The notes below the pieces were generated by a model. It was not told the DNA's origin. It did not search any database and saw only the letters and a list, made by a program, of their open reading frames with translations. From Pempheris klunzingeri (taxonomy: Eukaryota > Chordata > Actinopteri > Acropomatiformes > Pempheridae), in NCBI RefSeq assembly GCF_042242105.1, contig NC_092015.1:14215535-14279534 (forward strand): a stretch of DNA of 64,000 nt. Direction: 5' to 3'. Positions 20,453-32,900 of this stretch are shown here, one piece after another. Each line of letters starts with the position of its first letter. The first letter of the stretch is position 1. The translations under genes were made by a program, and so were the position numbers.

Positions 20453-21358
20453 TCTGACCAGATGTTTTAAGGATTAGGGTTTGACTGATTTGGCATTTCA
20501 TTTAAATGCCACTTCAAAGTATTCAGCACTCATTCGTCACCTTATTATTCGATTCCCTCCTTAGGTCAGGATCGGTATTTGCTAGTGATCACTCTTTCTT
20601 TTACATTTTTCCTCTCTTATAATGAAGAACCTGCCAAACACTGACTGCAAAGTTTGCGTTAGAAAGAGGCGAAGAATTGTTACAAGCTCTCTGAGGTAGC
20701 AGGCGGTTTTTAGTTGAGGAGATTTTGGTGGAGAGAAAAAAAAGATATATATTCACGTCTGCAGTGCTAGTGTTAAAAAAAGAAGAGGGCTTGTACTCAG
20801 TGGTAAATAAACGCTATTTCATGTAATCCACAAGTGTATAATATGTGTGTAATATGAATGAATAAAAAGTTATTCTGATGGAGAGATGGAAGTATAAATG
20901 TTGGTGGGTGTGTTGTGAATTGTACGTCTTCACATACCATAAGTTACATTGTAGAGCCGATTTAGCAGACACACCCTGTGGGGCAATAAGGCGTTTGGTG
21001 TCGTTTTACAAGGCCTTACATTGTTCACACGAAGAGACCTCCATCTACCACTAGTGAGACACTAATCTCACTTAAGGACGACTGGATCACACACATTTAT
21101 ACATGCCTGAAGTTGAAACTACAACTAAGTGCAGCTTTTAGTGTCATCTGTGATCCATGTTTGAAGTAAGGCCATTTAATTACACCTCGTATACATGTAC
21201 TTGTGCAGTACGACAGATAGAAAGATCCCTCCGTCTCCCAGCTTTGAGTATATAACACACAAGCAAAACGGTACCAAATCTCAGCCACAGGGTGCTAACA
21301 TACAGTAAGGAGTGTGTTTATGAATCTAATCCATCTCGTCCTCCCCTTCTCTTTACGC

Positions 21359-23922
21359 CTACATCTCCTTCTCTTTCTTAGTCTCCTTGGTTATGGACGT
21401 CTTCAAAAAGTCGCTCCTGAGCAGCCGATAAAACAGGACGATATTCATGACAGTCATGATGGCCATGCCCACGCTGCCCAGCGTGTAGGCCACGAGGGGC
21501 ACCTTGTCCCTGTTGAGCACCAGCCAGCGGGTCATCCAGGCCAGCGTGTTGATGCGGAACACCACGTATGTGCCCAGGTTGATTATGCTGTTGACCCGGT
21601 ACAGCGTGCCTTTGGCGATGTTGGCCATGCGCAGGATTACTCTGAGGTGGAGGAACACAGAGTTTATCTCCACCAACAAGGCCACCACGGAAAAGCCCAC
21701 GTAGCGGCAAGACAGTACGGAGAGGCCGAAACAGGTGATCACCTACAGAGGAAGACAGCGAGAAAGAGGACAAGGAGGAGGAGCGTTACAATGGATGTGA
21801 CAGAGCACGCAATTTTAACAGGCAGTGTGCAGCGTGGTTTACACATGATCATGATTAAACTTCAAAGAGCAGCCATCCCCTATACCACAATAGTACTACA
21901 GTATGACACAGTAGTATGCCGACATATTGGTGTAACTCTAATGATTTAATAGCTTTGAAGAGCAACTTGCAGCTTAATTTTTGTCTGAAAATGATAACTT
22001 TAAAAGGGTGATGCAGGATTTAATGTTTTGGCCGTTTCCCACAAAGGTCCTAAAAACACTTTTTTTCAACAACACGTCATATGAGGTCATAGCAACATAA
22101 GAGAGTCGCTGCCGCTGCAGTAGTAGGAGGTAGTGAGTCTGAGTGGTGCTGTTACAGTGAGTTGGTGTTTTATTCAGTAGGTTTTAATTGCATTTCACCG
22201 CATGTCATCATGGTGAATTATTGTGTTTTGCACAAACTGTATCCTGTCAGCAGGAGTCCACAGTTTTCCTACAGCAGGAACAGCTGCTGGCTTTGGTGCC
22301 TGGGTGCGTTTTGTGCAGGTAAAGAAAGGGAACTTCACTACTTTATCCATTATGAAAAATGCAGCCATCCACAATTCTCACAAAAACAGCCACAGAAGTC
22401 TCTGCAGGGAATATAGGAGTATATTTTTATGAAAATCTAGCTCCTAGATCATTTTCCTACACATTGATTACATGGGGGTCTCCTTTAAATTTAAAGATCA
22501 ACTTTAAATTGAGTTGAATCAGCGGTCAAACAAACTCTTGTGAGGAAAATATTCATATTACATAGATTGTATTCATTTCCATATCTCCATTCCTTTTCAG
22601 TGCAATAGTTTGAACGATTTCTGACACCTTGACCATGTGGAAGGACGCCACCACCGTGATTCGTTCTTGCCGAGCGGTGCTTGTTAAAGTCTATGTGGTA
22701 ACTAACAGAAAATCTCCACAAGATGGCAGCAACGTCCCTCAAAGCCGGCAAGAAATCCAGTCAACTGTCTGCTGACATAACACTGAAGAGCCATGGCAAA
22801 GGGTTACGGACAATATTGGAAATGTTGTGACAGAGGTGAAAGCTGCTGTCGAACACATTCACAGCAGCTGTGTTGAAGGTGTAAAATTTGGATAACAGAA
22901 ATGTGTTTATACCAAAACAGGCTGTTCAGCCAACTCTCCACAGGAGCTGGCACCCGCTCACACCCCCACATTCACCAGCTTCATTCACACTCAGAGCACA
23001 CTCAAAGTGCAGCAGGGAGACAAACTGTGTTCAGACGGACTTTTAGTTTCAGACTTCAGACTGGATGGTGGCGGTGAAGGGAAGCAGGACGAGAAGAGAG
23101 CAGTCCAAAGCAAGTCAGGCCTTTGGTTAGTTAGTTAGTTAGTAAGTACAGGTCATGGGCTTCACTGTGGTGTGAGAAAACAGCCTTTACCATTAGTCAT
23201 GGCTCAGTCAGAGAAGCATCTTGTGTTTGTGCTTGTGTTTGGTCTGAGGTCACAGGATGTCCTCTGTAATGCAGCAGCAGTCATGCGCCACGCCGTAGCA
23301 GGTTAGGCAACAGGGCGTGTGAGGAAAGTGAGTCTTTACATTATCTATGTAATCTATGTGATGCCAAAGTCCAAAAGGTTTTCCTTCACTTGAAATCTCT
23401 CACCTCATGCTCACTGTAAAACATGGATGAAAGTCTGGCCTTTTGTTTTCAAGATATCACGTCATGTACTAAAGTGTTGTTCCAAGAGGAAACTGTGGCT
23501 CTGATGGTACTACTTTTCTAGATGTCTTAATTTGGATCAAAGTGTTCCACATCACCATCCTCAGACCACTTCAGCTACAGAATTTACAGCAAACTAACAC
23601 TTTTTCCCCTGTTTGCAGTTTCCCCTCCTAATTTCATTGTACACATGCAATGACAAAGGCTATTCTATTCTATTCTATTCGTTAATGAACAATAAAAACA
23701 GTGATTTGAAGAATGGCTCAGACACACACCAAGTAATCGCAATAGAAATCAGAGTTTCACCCGTTGTTAAAGGTTATAATGACAGTGATGACGAACAGTT
23801 TCAGTGACGGCAGTGAAAGCACCGCATTTAGCAACACAAACAGCCTCACCAAAGTCAGCGTGTTGGGAGAGAAAACAGTTATGTCAACAGGACACGCAGG
23901 GCTTTTCAGCGCAAAACAAAGG

Positions 23923-23954
<32 letters not shown>

Positions 23955-26900
23955 TGTGAGATCACACTGCGGTGTTGGTCGGTCATTCAGGTGCCTGCGC
24001 TGAAGGAGAGGCGGCACAGATGCTGACTCTTAAAACTCGTGGATGAACAAGGTGTGTGTCATGACACCCTGTCGTCACAGTCACTGAGACAGAGAATGAC
24101 GAGCAGATAAATTATTAATAATCTGGTCACCTGTAATGTAACATAGTAAGAAACTATCACTCACATGTCTGTTAGGCACCTAAATGGCTTTAGTTCCCAA
24201 AAACAGCTAAATATAGTTAATAAAGCTGTTTGTAATGAAAGTATTTTATAATGCTTGATTTTTATCTTTAGCTGTTGTACTATGTTGTACGTGTATGTTG
24301 TACTGATGTTGGACTATCAGGCAGCTTGATTTTACACATCTTCAAATTTCACTTCAATTTCCCCTCTACAAATTCTTTTAAAATGTTGTTATCAACAGAG
24401 AGATGATGAGACAAGATAAATATATGGTGGAGAATGCGGACATGCACACATTGTTTTCAGTTTCCAACCACAATACCCACAGTAAACACAACACTGGAGC
24501 GGGTGGTGTGTGTGTGTGTTATAAAAACACCCATCCATGTTGGTTTAAATCCGAATCCGACACCAACAACACTAAAGACCCTTATCTGTTACCCTATAGT
24601 ATAGGCTAACCCTATAGTTACCTTATAGTATAAGGTAACAGATATAGGGCCCATACCCTCAAAAACACAACCCTACGCTCACCTGTAAGCACCCACATAC
24701 ACACTAAGGCCAGACCACAGCCGTAACCACATCAAGCAGTGGTCTTTAGTGCTGCTTATCTAAAGTCTAATCTTATCTGGGAATGTAAAACATGATGGAG
24801 CTTGGGACTCAGACTGGGAAAGAGGCAACAGATGCTTTTGCAATGAAGACAAATTAAATGTCCTTTTTTCCCCTGTACATGTGCCTAGTTTTATTAAAGT
24901 AATCACCATTTTTATGATGTTTGGACATCAGCCAATAACCCTCATTTGTAACCTACTCTTGGTATAAACACTGATAACAAAGCGGCTCTCAGGGCCACAG
25001 CCAGCCTACATAACTAACAATAAAGTTGGAGCCATATGTCACAAACACCTTCACCTTGGTAATTCTTTACCTTTTCAAAGCCACCAGCAGTAAATGTACA
25101 ACCGATGAGCCATAAAATGCTTTGTGCACAAAATGCACAACATGGACCTTCTCCCTGTCTAGAGAGGTGAGTGTGACCAGCCGATCTCACCACAGCAGGT
25201 CATCATCAGGTGACTGTGACCCCATGTGGCTCAGCAGCCAACCAGACACCAGCAGCTTGCCCAAACACATCCTGGTGGCATAGATTGGCTCTCTGTTAGT
25301 CATCCATTAAGAACCAGGGCCAAATCCCACACCCTGTACTGCTGTAAGCACCCTGAGCTGAGAGGGAATCACTGTAATCCCCCCCCCGACTAGACCCTGG
25401 ATCTATCAGATGATTAGAGTGATTCAGCATTTGCTGGAGCTCTACTGAAGCTTGGCTTTCACATACAGCCGCCCAGACTTTGCCGTCAGACTAGAGAGTC
25501 CAGTGGACAGACAGAAACATACATGTCGGACATATGTCACACCACACATGGATGGTGCTACTTCTTTAAATAAATTCAATCCGGTCTCAGTTGACTGAAA
25601 TACATTATTAGGTTTATTTGTTTTTACCGTTAATTCAGGACAATTAATGAAAAGGCTAGTTATGTAGTGTGGAAGTACTTTAATAGCAGGAAATGTAATA
25701 TTTAGCTCTTAAATCATGTGTTATGAGAGAAAGCACCTGAACAGCTAATAAACTTTCTGTTCATATGACTTTGAAAAATAATTTTTTTCAAGGTAAAGAA
25801 TTAACTGTCGATCTAGATTTTTAACAAACAAGGAGGTTATTAAAATGCTTTGAGAAACGGATATCTGAATATTTAATAACTTCATCTGCTGAGGAAAACA
25901 TGATCTACAACCAAAAACTCCAAAACAGCTTGTTTGACCCAGCGCGGTTTCCAAGCTTAAGAACAAACTTTCAATCTTGACTCCTTTTCAGCTATAATTG
26001 TAGAAAAAAGTCTCACACTGCCTGATATCAGGAAGCTCAACAGCCTACATTATAACAGGCAATGACCATGTTATAGTATGGGGACTGAGGTCGGTGGATG
26101 AAGACAGAAGTGTGTTATTCAACCTTTATACATTAACCTGCTGTTACAGCCACCCATATAAAATCCAAGCCAAAGGCTGAAAAACAAGGCGGTGTGAGTG
26201 TTTGTTGCCTGCATTTTCTCCCCGTGGGCTCAATTAGATGTTCTCTACAGCCTGGTGAGGGACCTTTTCATCCCACTTTCAGGTGGAAACAGTGGGTACA
26301 AAGATAGTTGGCAAGTACTGTAAACTGTGGTATGGACATGGTGAAGCCTGACAAAAATTTTTTTTTTTTAAAAAGACTCTGGCATGGAGAAAAACAACTT
26401 TGTCTATAACCCTGACTTTTAGCATACAAAGGAAACAACCACATCTGCAACAGGTCCACCAAAAAGTGGGGCAAAGTTCACATGATACATTTGCGTAAAG
26501 ACGGCACGCGTTGGGCAACGCTTGTGCTTTTGAATGAAGATGCTATGTGATCACTTTTCAGATGGCAAGCGGACAGAGAACCCAGGGCTGGATAAAGCTG
26601 ATAAAAACACAAGCTTAGCCTCAAATGTGATTGCAAAGAAAGATAAAGCCTGAGAGACAAAATGGCCACTTTCTTTGTCAAGATAACAGCTAAAGGTAAA
26701 CAGCTGCATCTTCTCTGCTTTTCCAGTTATTCAGAAACTACTCATGAACTTGCTTCTGTGTCTCTGTTTGACTTTCTAAGTATGATGTTCACCGTTATTT
26801 GTCTGTTTAAATGTTATAAACCAGTTCACTAGCTGCACTGGTTCTGCTGTGCACATTATTAGTTTATGGATATAGATGGTCTGAATGTTTGATTATCACT

Positions 26901-29900
26901 ATTAGGGTGTGTACACTTCTCCTACACACATACACTTCTTACACTACTGATGGAGCAGATATTCTCATCCCATGCTCATCCTTTTGTAAATGGCCTTTAT
27001 TATCTAAAATAACAACTCTGCTTGTCTCCCCTCCTGGTCGCACACTTTTTGGTGCAAACTTCAGGACAGACATAAAGGTAATTACGCATTTCCATGTCAA
27101 ACCAGTTTCCCTGCTTCCAGCTGTTAACTTGCTAGTTGGCTCAGTGAGGAGAAATTCAAGTTCAGTAGGAAACAGCATTTTTGTTACAATGGACTAAGTG
27201 GGCGTTGAACAGTAATGCCGATGTGATGGGGAAAGAAAAGACTGTGTAGTTAGGGAAGGTGTGCATGTTTTCTTTCATCTCACCAACACACACACACAAA
27301 ATGGTGTAGATTCACAAACAACCTCCATTATTAAAAAAAAAAAAAAAACAAAAAAAAAACATGCTGCCTCTGTGGAGTCAGCTGTGGTGGAGAGTTTGGT
27401 GTCAGCAGATGTGGTCCTAAAACCAGGACGGCTACAACACGTACCAAACGCCCTCACCACAAACACACCTGTTTGAGAATTCAGTATTTTCAATAACTGC
27501 ACACCAACGAGACATATATGCTTATGACAGCATGTTCACACCCATATTTATTAAGTGACGATTAAACGTATTCCAAACATGTTACCTGCTGATTGTATGT
27601 GTGTGTGAGCACGTCAGAAAGCACAACATAATAAAAAGAGAAAAACCACGTCAGCACTAGCTATTCTGTGGCAATTTTAGCATTAGAGAAAACAAACCAC
27701 AAACATTTAAGATATGCTACCATCAGCACTCTGACACATGGAAAACAGTGGCTGTCATCTCGTCCTACCAAAGTACAGTGGGGCAAAAAAGTATTTAGTC
27801 AGCCACCAATTGTGCAAGTTCTCCCACTTAAAAAGATGAGAGAGGCCTGTAATTTTCATCATAGGTACACTTCAACTATGAGAGACAAAATAAAGAATTT
27901 ATTTGCAAATTATGGTGGAAAATAAGTGTTTGGTCAGTAACAAAAGTTCATCTCAGTACTTTGTTATATACCCTTTGTTGGCAATGACAGAGGTCAAACG
28001 TTTTCTGTAAGTCTTCACAAGGTTTTCACACACTGTTGCTGGTATTTTGGCCCATTCCTCCATGCAGATCTCCTCTAGAGCAGTGATGTTTTGGGGCTGT
28101 CGCTGGGCAACACGGACTTTCAACTCCCTCCAAAGATTTTCTATGGGGTCGAGATCTGGAGACTGGCTAGGCCACTCCAGGACCTTGAAATGCTTCTTAC
28201 GAAGCCACTCCTTCGTTGCCCAGGCGATGTGTTTGGGATCAGTGTCATGCTGAAAGACCCAGCCACGTTTCATCTTCAATGCCCTTGCTGATGGAAGGAG
28301 GTTTTCACTCAAAATCTCACGATACATGGCCCCATTCATTCTTTCCTTTACACGGATCAGTCGTCCTGGTCCCTTTGCAGAAAAACAGCCCCAAAGCATG
28401 ATGTTACCACCCCCATGCTTCACAGTAGGTATGGTGTTCTTTGGATGCAACTCAGCATTCTTTCTCCTCCAAACACGACAAGTTGAGTTTTTACCAAAAA
28501 GTTCTATTTTGGTTTCATCTGACCATATGACATTCTCCCAATCCTCTTTTGGATCATCCAAATGCTCTCTAGCAAACTTCAGACGGGCCTGGACATGTAC
28601 TGGCTTAAGCAGGGGGACACGTCTGGCACTGCAGGATTTGAGTCCCTGGCGGCGTAGTGTGTTACTGATGGTAGCCTTTGTTACTTTGGTCCCAGCTCTC
28701 TGCAGGTCATTCACTAGGTCCCCCCGTGTGGTTCTGGGATTTTTGCTCACCGTTCTTGTGATCATTTTGACCCCACGGGGTGAGATCTTGCGTGGAGCCC
28801 CAGATCGAGGGAGATTATCAGTGGTCTTGTATGTCTTCCATTTTCTAATAATTGCTCCCACAGTTGATTTCTTCACACCAAGCTGCTTACCTATTGCAGA
28901 TTCAGTCTTCCCAGCCTGGTGCAGGTCTACAATTTTGTTTCTGGTGTCCTTTGACAGCTCTTTGGTCTTGGCCATAGTGGAGTTTGGAGTGTGACTGTTT
29001 GAGGTTGTGGACAGGTGTCTTTTATACTGATAACGAGTTCAAACAGGTGCCATTAATACAGGTAACGAGTGGAGGACAGAGGAGCCTCTTAAAGAAGAAG
29101 TTACAGGTCTGTGAGAGCCAGAAATCTTGCTTGTTTGTAGGTGACCAAATACTTATTTTACTGAGGAATTTACCAATTAATTCATTAAAAATCCTACAAT
29201 GTGATTTCCTGGATTCTTTCTCCCCATTCTGTCTCTCATAGTTGAAGTGTACCTATGATGAAAATTACAGGCCTCTCTCATCTTTTTAAGTGGGAGAACT
29301 TGCACAATTGGTGGCTGACTAAATACTTTTTTGCCCCACTGTAGGTATTTAGGGTCTAACCAGTGCTTGAATTGGAGCAAAAAGGTGGCATAGGTAGCTA
29401 TTATAGGGTAGGGGTGTCTTATCTGGCTTGAAAGCAGGTATAATATACAAGTAAAAATAAAAAAGATATAGTATACTAACATAATTATATCTCACTTGTC
29501 CCTCATAATTAAATCGCTGCAGGTATTTTTGTGCTGAAAAGTGTTATTTTGTTCCTAAAGGTACTGTTGAAATACAATTCTTCACAAAGAAGGCAGGCAC
29601 ACTATGAGATATTTTAAGGGTGGTGTCTATTGTATTTTATTTGCTCTACTTGTTGTCCAAGATTTGACATCTGGGATAATTTTCTTTTCACAGCAAAAGC
29701 CTCAATCTCCATAAACGTATAGTGCAGCACAGGATTTGACAATGACCTTCAAAATAAGAGCAAGCTGTTTAGATACCTGTGCTACTGTCTGATGGAGGCT
29801 CGTCTAAGACAGTGCAAAACCAGTGTAATTTGTTTTTATGTTCTTTAGAAAGAGCTTTCGCCATCCAGCAGGAACAAGGTTGTGTTGAGCAAATAATGAA

Positions 29901-32900
29901 TGAGTTCTTTGCCCTAAAATATGTCCCTCAATGTTCAATAAGTCACCATCCAAATCCATCCATCCAGGAATATTACTAGGAATAATTAAAAAGATGAGTA
30001 AACTGAGTTGAACCTCTAATTCAAACATAAATAGGGGCACACTATTGATCAGCTTGTTAAAACATGTTGGTTGATGAAGGTGGACCACAGTATTATCAAG
30101 CAGTTCTCTCGCTGAAGGCAGTCACATGAACAAATCAGCTTGTTCAAGCAGGAAAAGAGGCCATATAGCCTCTAATTACTGCACATGGGAACTACAACTG
30201 TGGCTCACTATCACACCTGGGACTGTCTGCTATACAGACAACGATTATGCTACCAATTCATTCACTGCTCTGTCAGTGCACACGTTTTCTACTGCTGCAC
30301 ATCCTCTTCTTGCGTATTTGTTCTGACAATCGACCAACTGACCGGAGGGTGTCGGCCCTAGAGGAAACTAATGGGAAGTCTAAGAGAGCCATAGGCAGAC
30401 CGGCGGTGGTGTGATGAGCAGGTGGGAGGGCCTTACAGAAACTCCAAGTCTATGAGAGGAAACGGAGGGAACGACATGCAGCTTGGAAACATGAGACAGT
30501 TACCCCTGGAGGACTGAGGGATGATCATCATAACCATTATCATGCGGCCTGTGTTAACTCCTGTCAGCTGACAGCAGCACAGCAGACCACTTCAGTGCTT
30601 CGCTGTCACAAACATCTGGTCAGATTCGGCCGGAGATTCACCGCATGTGTCCACATGCAATTAATTAAGGCAAATATGATCAATTAGCATTGAGTGGGTA
30701 TTGATTTGTAAGTGTATGTGTCCCATTTCGAGTACTGGCTGGAGTCTTTTTCCTCAGCTTTACGTCAGGGTGAGGCTCTGACTGTTAATAGGTGGGTTCT
30801 GGTGAATCATGGCTACTTGAGGTATTCAGACACTGGGTGTGAAGGAAGGAACGATGGTTTGCGCTGCCTCGAGTGTAACAGAGTGACCAAGGAAAGAGAG
30901 ACACAGTGATGGCTTTTCCAATGCATCTTAACGCTCATTAGGAAGCACCAGGAAGCTCTTGAGATCTGAGGATATTCCAGATTCTTCACGGGTTGCAACA
31001 CTGTAAGTGTTGTGGTCTGATATTTCTATGTTTTACTTGTTTATCTTTGACTGCAGAGAAAAGCAGACAACAAAACAATGGAGCTAATCATATTTAACAT
31101 TTGCAAACGGGGTATTAAAAGCATCATCTTAGATCTCAGTTCTTCTATAGCTTGTCAATTTAGGAATATATGCTTATTGGCTGTCTTTGCTGATAGCTGC
31201 ATGTGAAGATCAATTCCACTTAATGTCTGTACGGCAAATATGAATCCACAGCCAGCAGCCACTTAGTTTAGCACAAAGACTGGAAACACAGGAAAACAGT
31301 TAGGCTGGCTCGAGAAGTTACTGTGCTCAGCCAAGAGCCTGAAATAACCCCCCTGTAAAACCCCAACACGCTGTTTTAACACTTCAGTTGTGGGAATAAA
31401 CGTTTTAATCCTCAGAACTAACATGGCCAGGAGCTCTAGGGAGATGTGAGAAACAAATAGAATGAGCCCTTGACAATTACTGGTGATATCTCAGGCAGTG
31501 AAATGGTTAATTCCACTTACTATGAGTGTTCAATGTGAGGTTGTTCCTACGCTGTACTCTCACATGCTCGCTCACCCACCCACGCTGCTTTTGGAGTCAT
31601 ACACAAGTTCTCTGGTATTCCTGCTCTCAACCTTTTTCATGCTTCAGTTCTAGTCCAGTAGGTGTGGCACTCCTGGAGAACAAATCCTGCTTTGCCCCAC
31701 CTCAGCGGTGACACACAGCTTACACAGAGTCAACTCCCTCCGTTTTCTAAACCCGCTGATGGATGGATGGATGGATGCCCCTACAAACAACAGTCCTGGT
31801 TGCTATGCCAACTGCAAACAAATGCCTCCTCCTTTTTAAGGGAACTCTGCTTTTCCAGCCTCCAGCCTTTTTGGAAAGAATGGCACATGTGTATGTATGA
31901 GCATGTAACAAACTCGCTCTTTTCTGCGGTCTACCTGTGAGCCGAGGACGGCAACAATAAAAGGCTCATTCACACTAGCCTGTGCTCTTCAGGATGGTTG
32001 GCGCCTTCATCTACTTAGATAACTTGAATTTCACAATCCTTCGCCTTCATAAACACCGTGACGGGATTAACACCAAATATGCTGGAGAACTATTTAACAG
32101 AAGGTGTCATGTTCTTTTTTTTTTTTTTTTTTACTATGATCCTCTGTTCACAGGATGCACGTCTCCTATTTCTGCCAACAGTTTTCTTTTTCTATCTTTA
32201 TAGTAAAAAAAAAATTAGATATGTATAGTTTATTCTGACTAATAATTAAAGTAAAAAAAAAACATTTATTATTCTAATAGATACTTCTCAGTTTGCAGCT
32301 TGAATAGGCAGACATCATGCACACTTTCTCACTCTCAATTACACATGTTAATGAAAAAATTCAGACATGTTACACACATGTAATGGCCTTTGATCTCAAT
32401 ATACACTTTACATAACTTAAGCAAAAATCTATCTGATTTATGAAGCCTGATCATACAAACATATCCTGAACGTTTAAAGTAATTTTCAGCCTTCCAATAG
32501 TCCACAGTGACTGCTTTTCACAGCAGCAGCAGCTCTGTGGCTGATAAAGAAAAGAAGCTGCATCCATTAATCTTTGGAGTTTGAAGTTTGTTGCCTTTGA
32601 ATTAGATTAGGGTAAACCGTTTCTGACACAACAACAACAGACAAGGAAATTCCTCAATGTCAGACAGTCGTACCATGTGGGGAAAAAAACCCAAAAGTGA
32701 GATACGATACTATTGGAGCGCAGAGGCTCTCATTGGTTTGTAGCCATGTGAGGGGGTGGTACAGGCTGCAGAGAGTAGGTGCACGAGGGGGGATGGGGGA
32801 GATGTTTCGGGTCGTACAAGGAGAGGGGGGGGTTTGAACAAGGCAGCGCGTGTGATATATGGAGTGGAGCTGCGGTACAGAAATGTTTTTAGGGGGTGCA

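Larger units (their letters stand above)
18234..21358 (-). other. Candidate tlcd2 3'UTR
   Basis: This runs from the tlcd2 stop to the first minus-strand AATAAA pair. It is AT-rich and holds a large GT/TA/CA palindrome at 19768-19853 and a pair of inverted CCAAT boxes at 20420-20452. Open frames here (for example the 150-codon minus frame at 18634-19086) have no family resemblance. It could equally be plain intergenic DNA. Confidence 0.3.
27776..29341 (-). mobile_element. Complete Tc1/mariner-family DNA transposon
   Basis: The 1,566-bp element is bounded by TA on both sides (27774-27775 and 29342-29343), the expected Tc1 target duplication. The ends CAGTGGGGCAAAAAAG and CTTTTTTGCCCCACTG are inverted, and the first and last 112 bp (27776-27887 and 29230-29341) are perfect reverse complements by my comparison. 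Inside the arms a second copy of the end word (AAGTGTTTGGTCAG on the left, and a matching CCAAATACTTATTTTA on the right) gives the IR/DR layout of active fish Tc1 elements. The inner arms differ: the right side holds about 45 bp absent from the left. One uninterrupted transposase lies between. Confidence 0.95.

Noticed and set aside
21378-21949. Long open frames on both strands over the last tlcd2 exon (plus 21314-21949, minus 21378-21773)
   Set aside because: His/Gly-rich translations in the wrong frame over tlcd2 exon 4; the TLC-domain frame is the real one.
28326-28994. 222-codon plus-strand open frame
   Set aside because: It is the antisense shadow of the Tc1 transposase.
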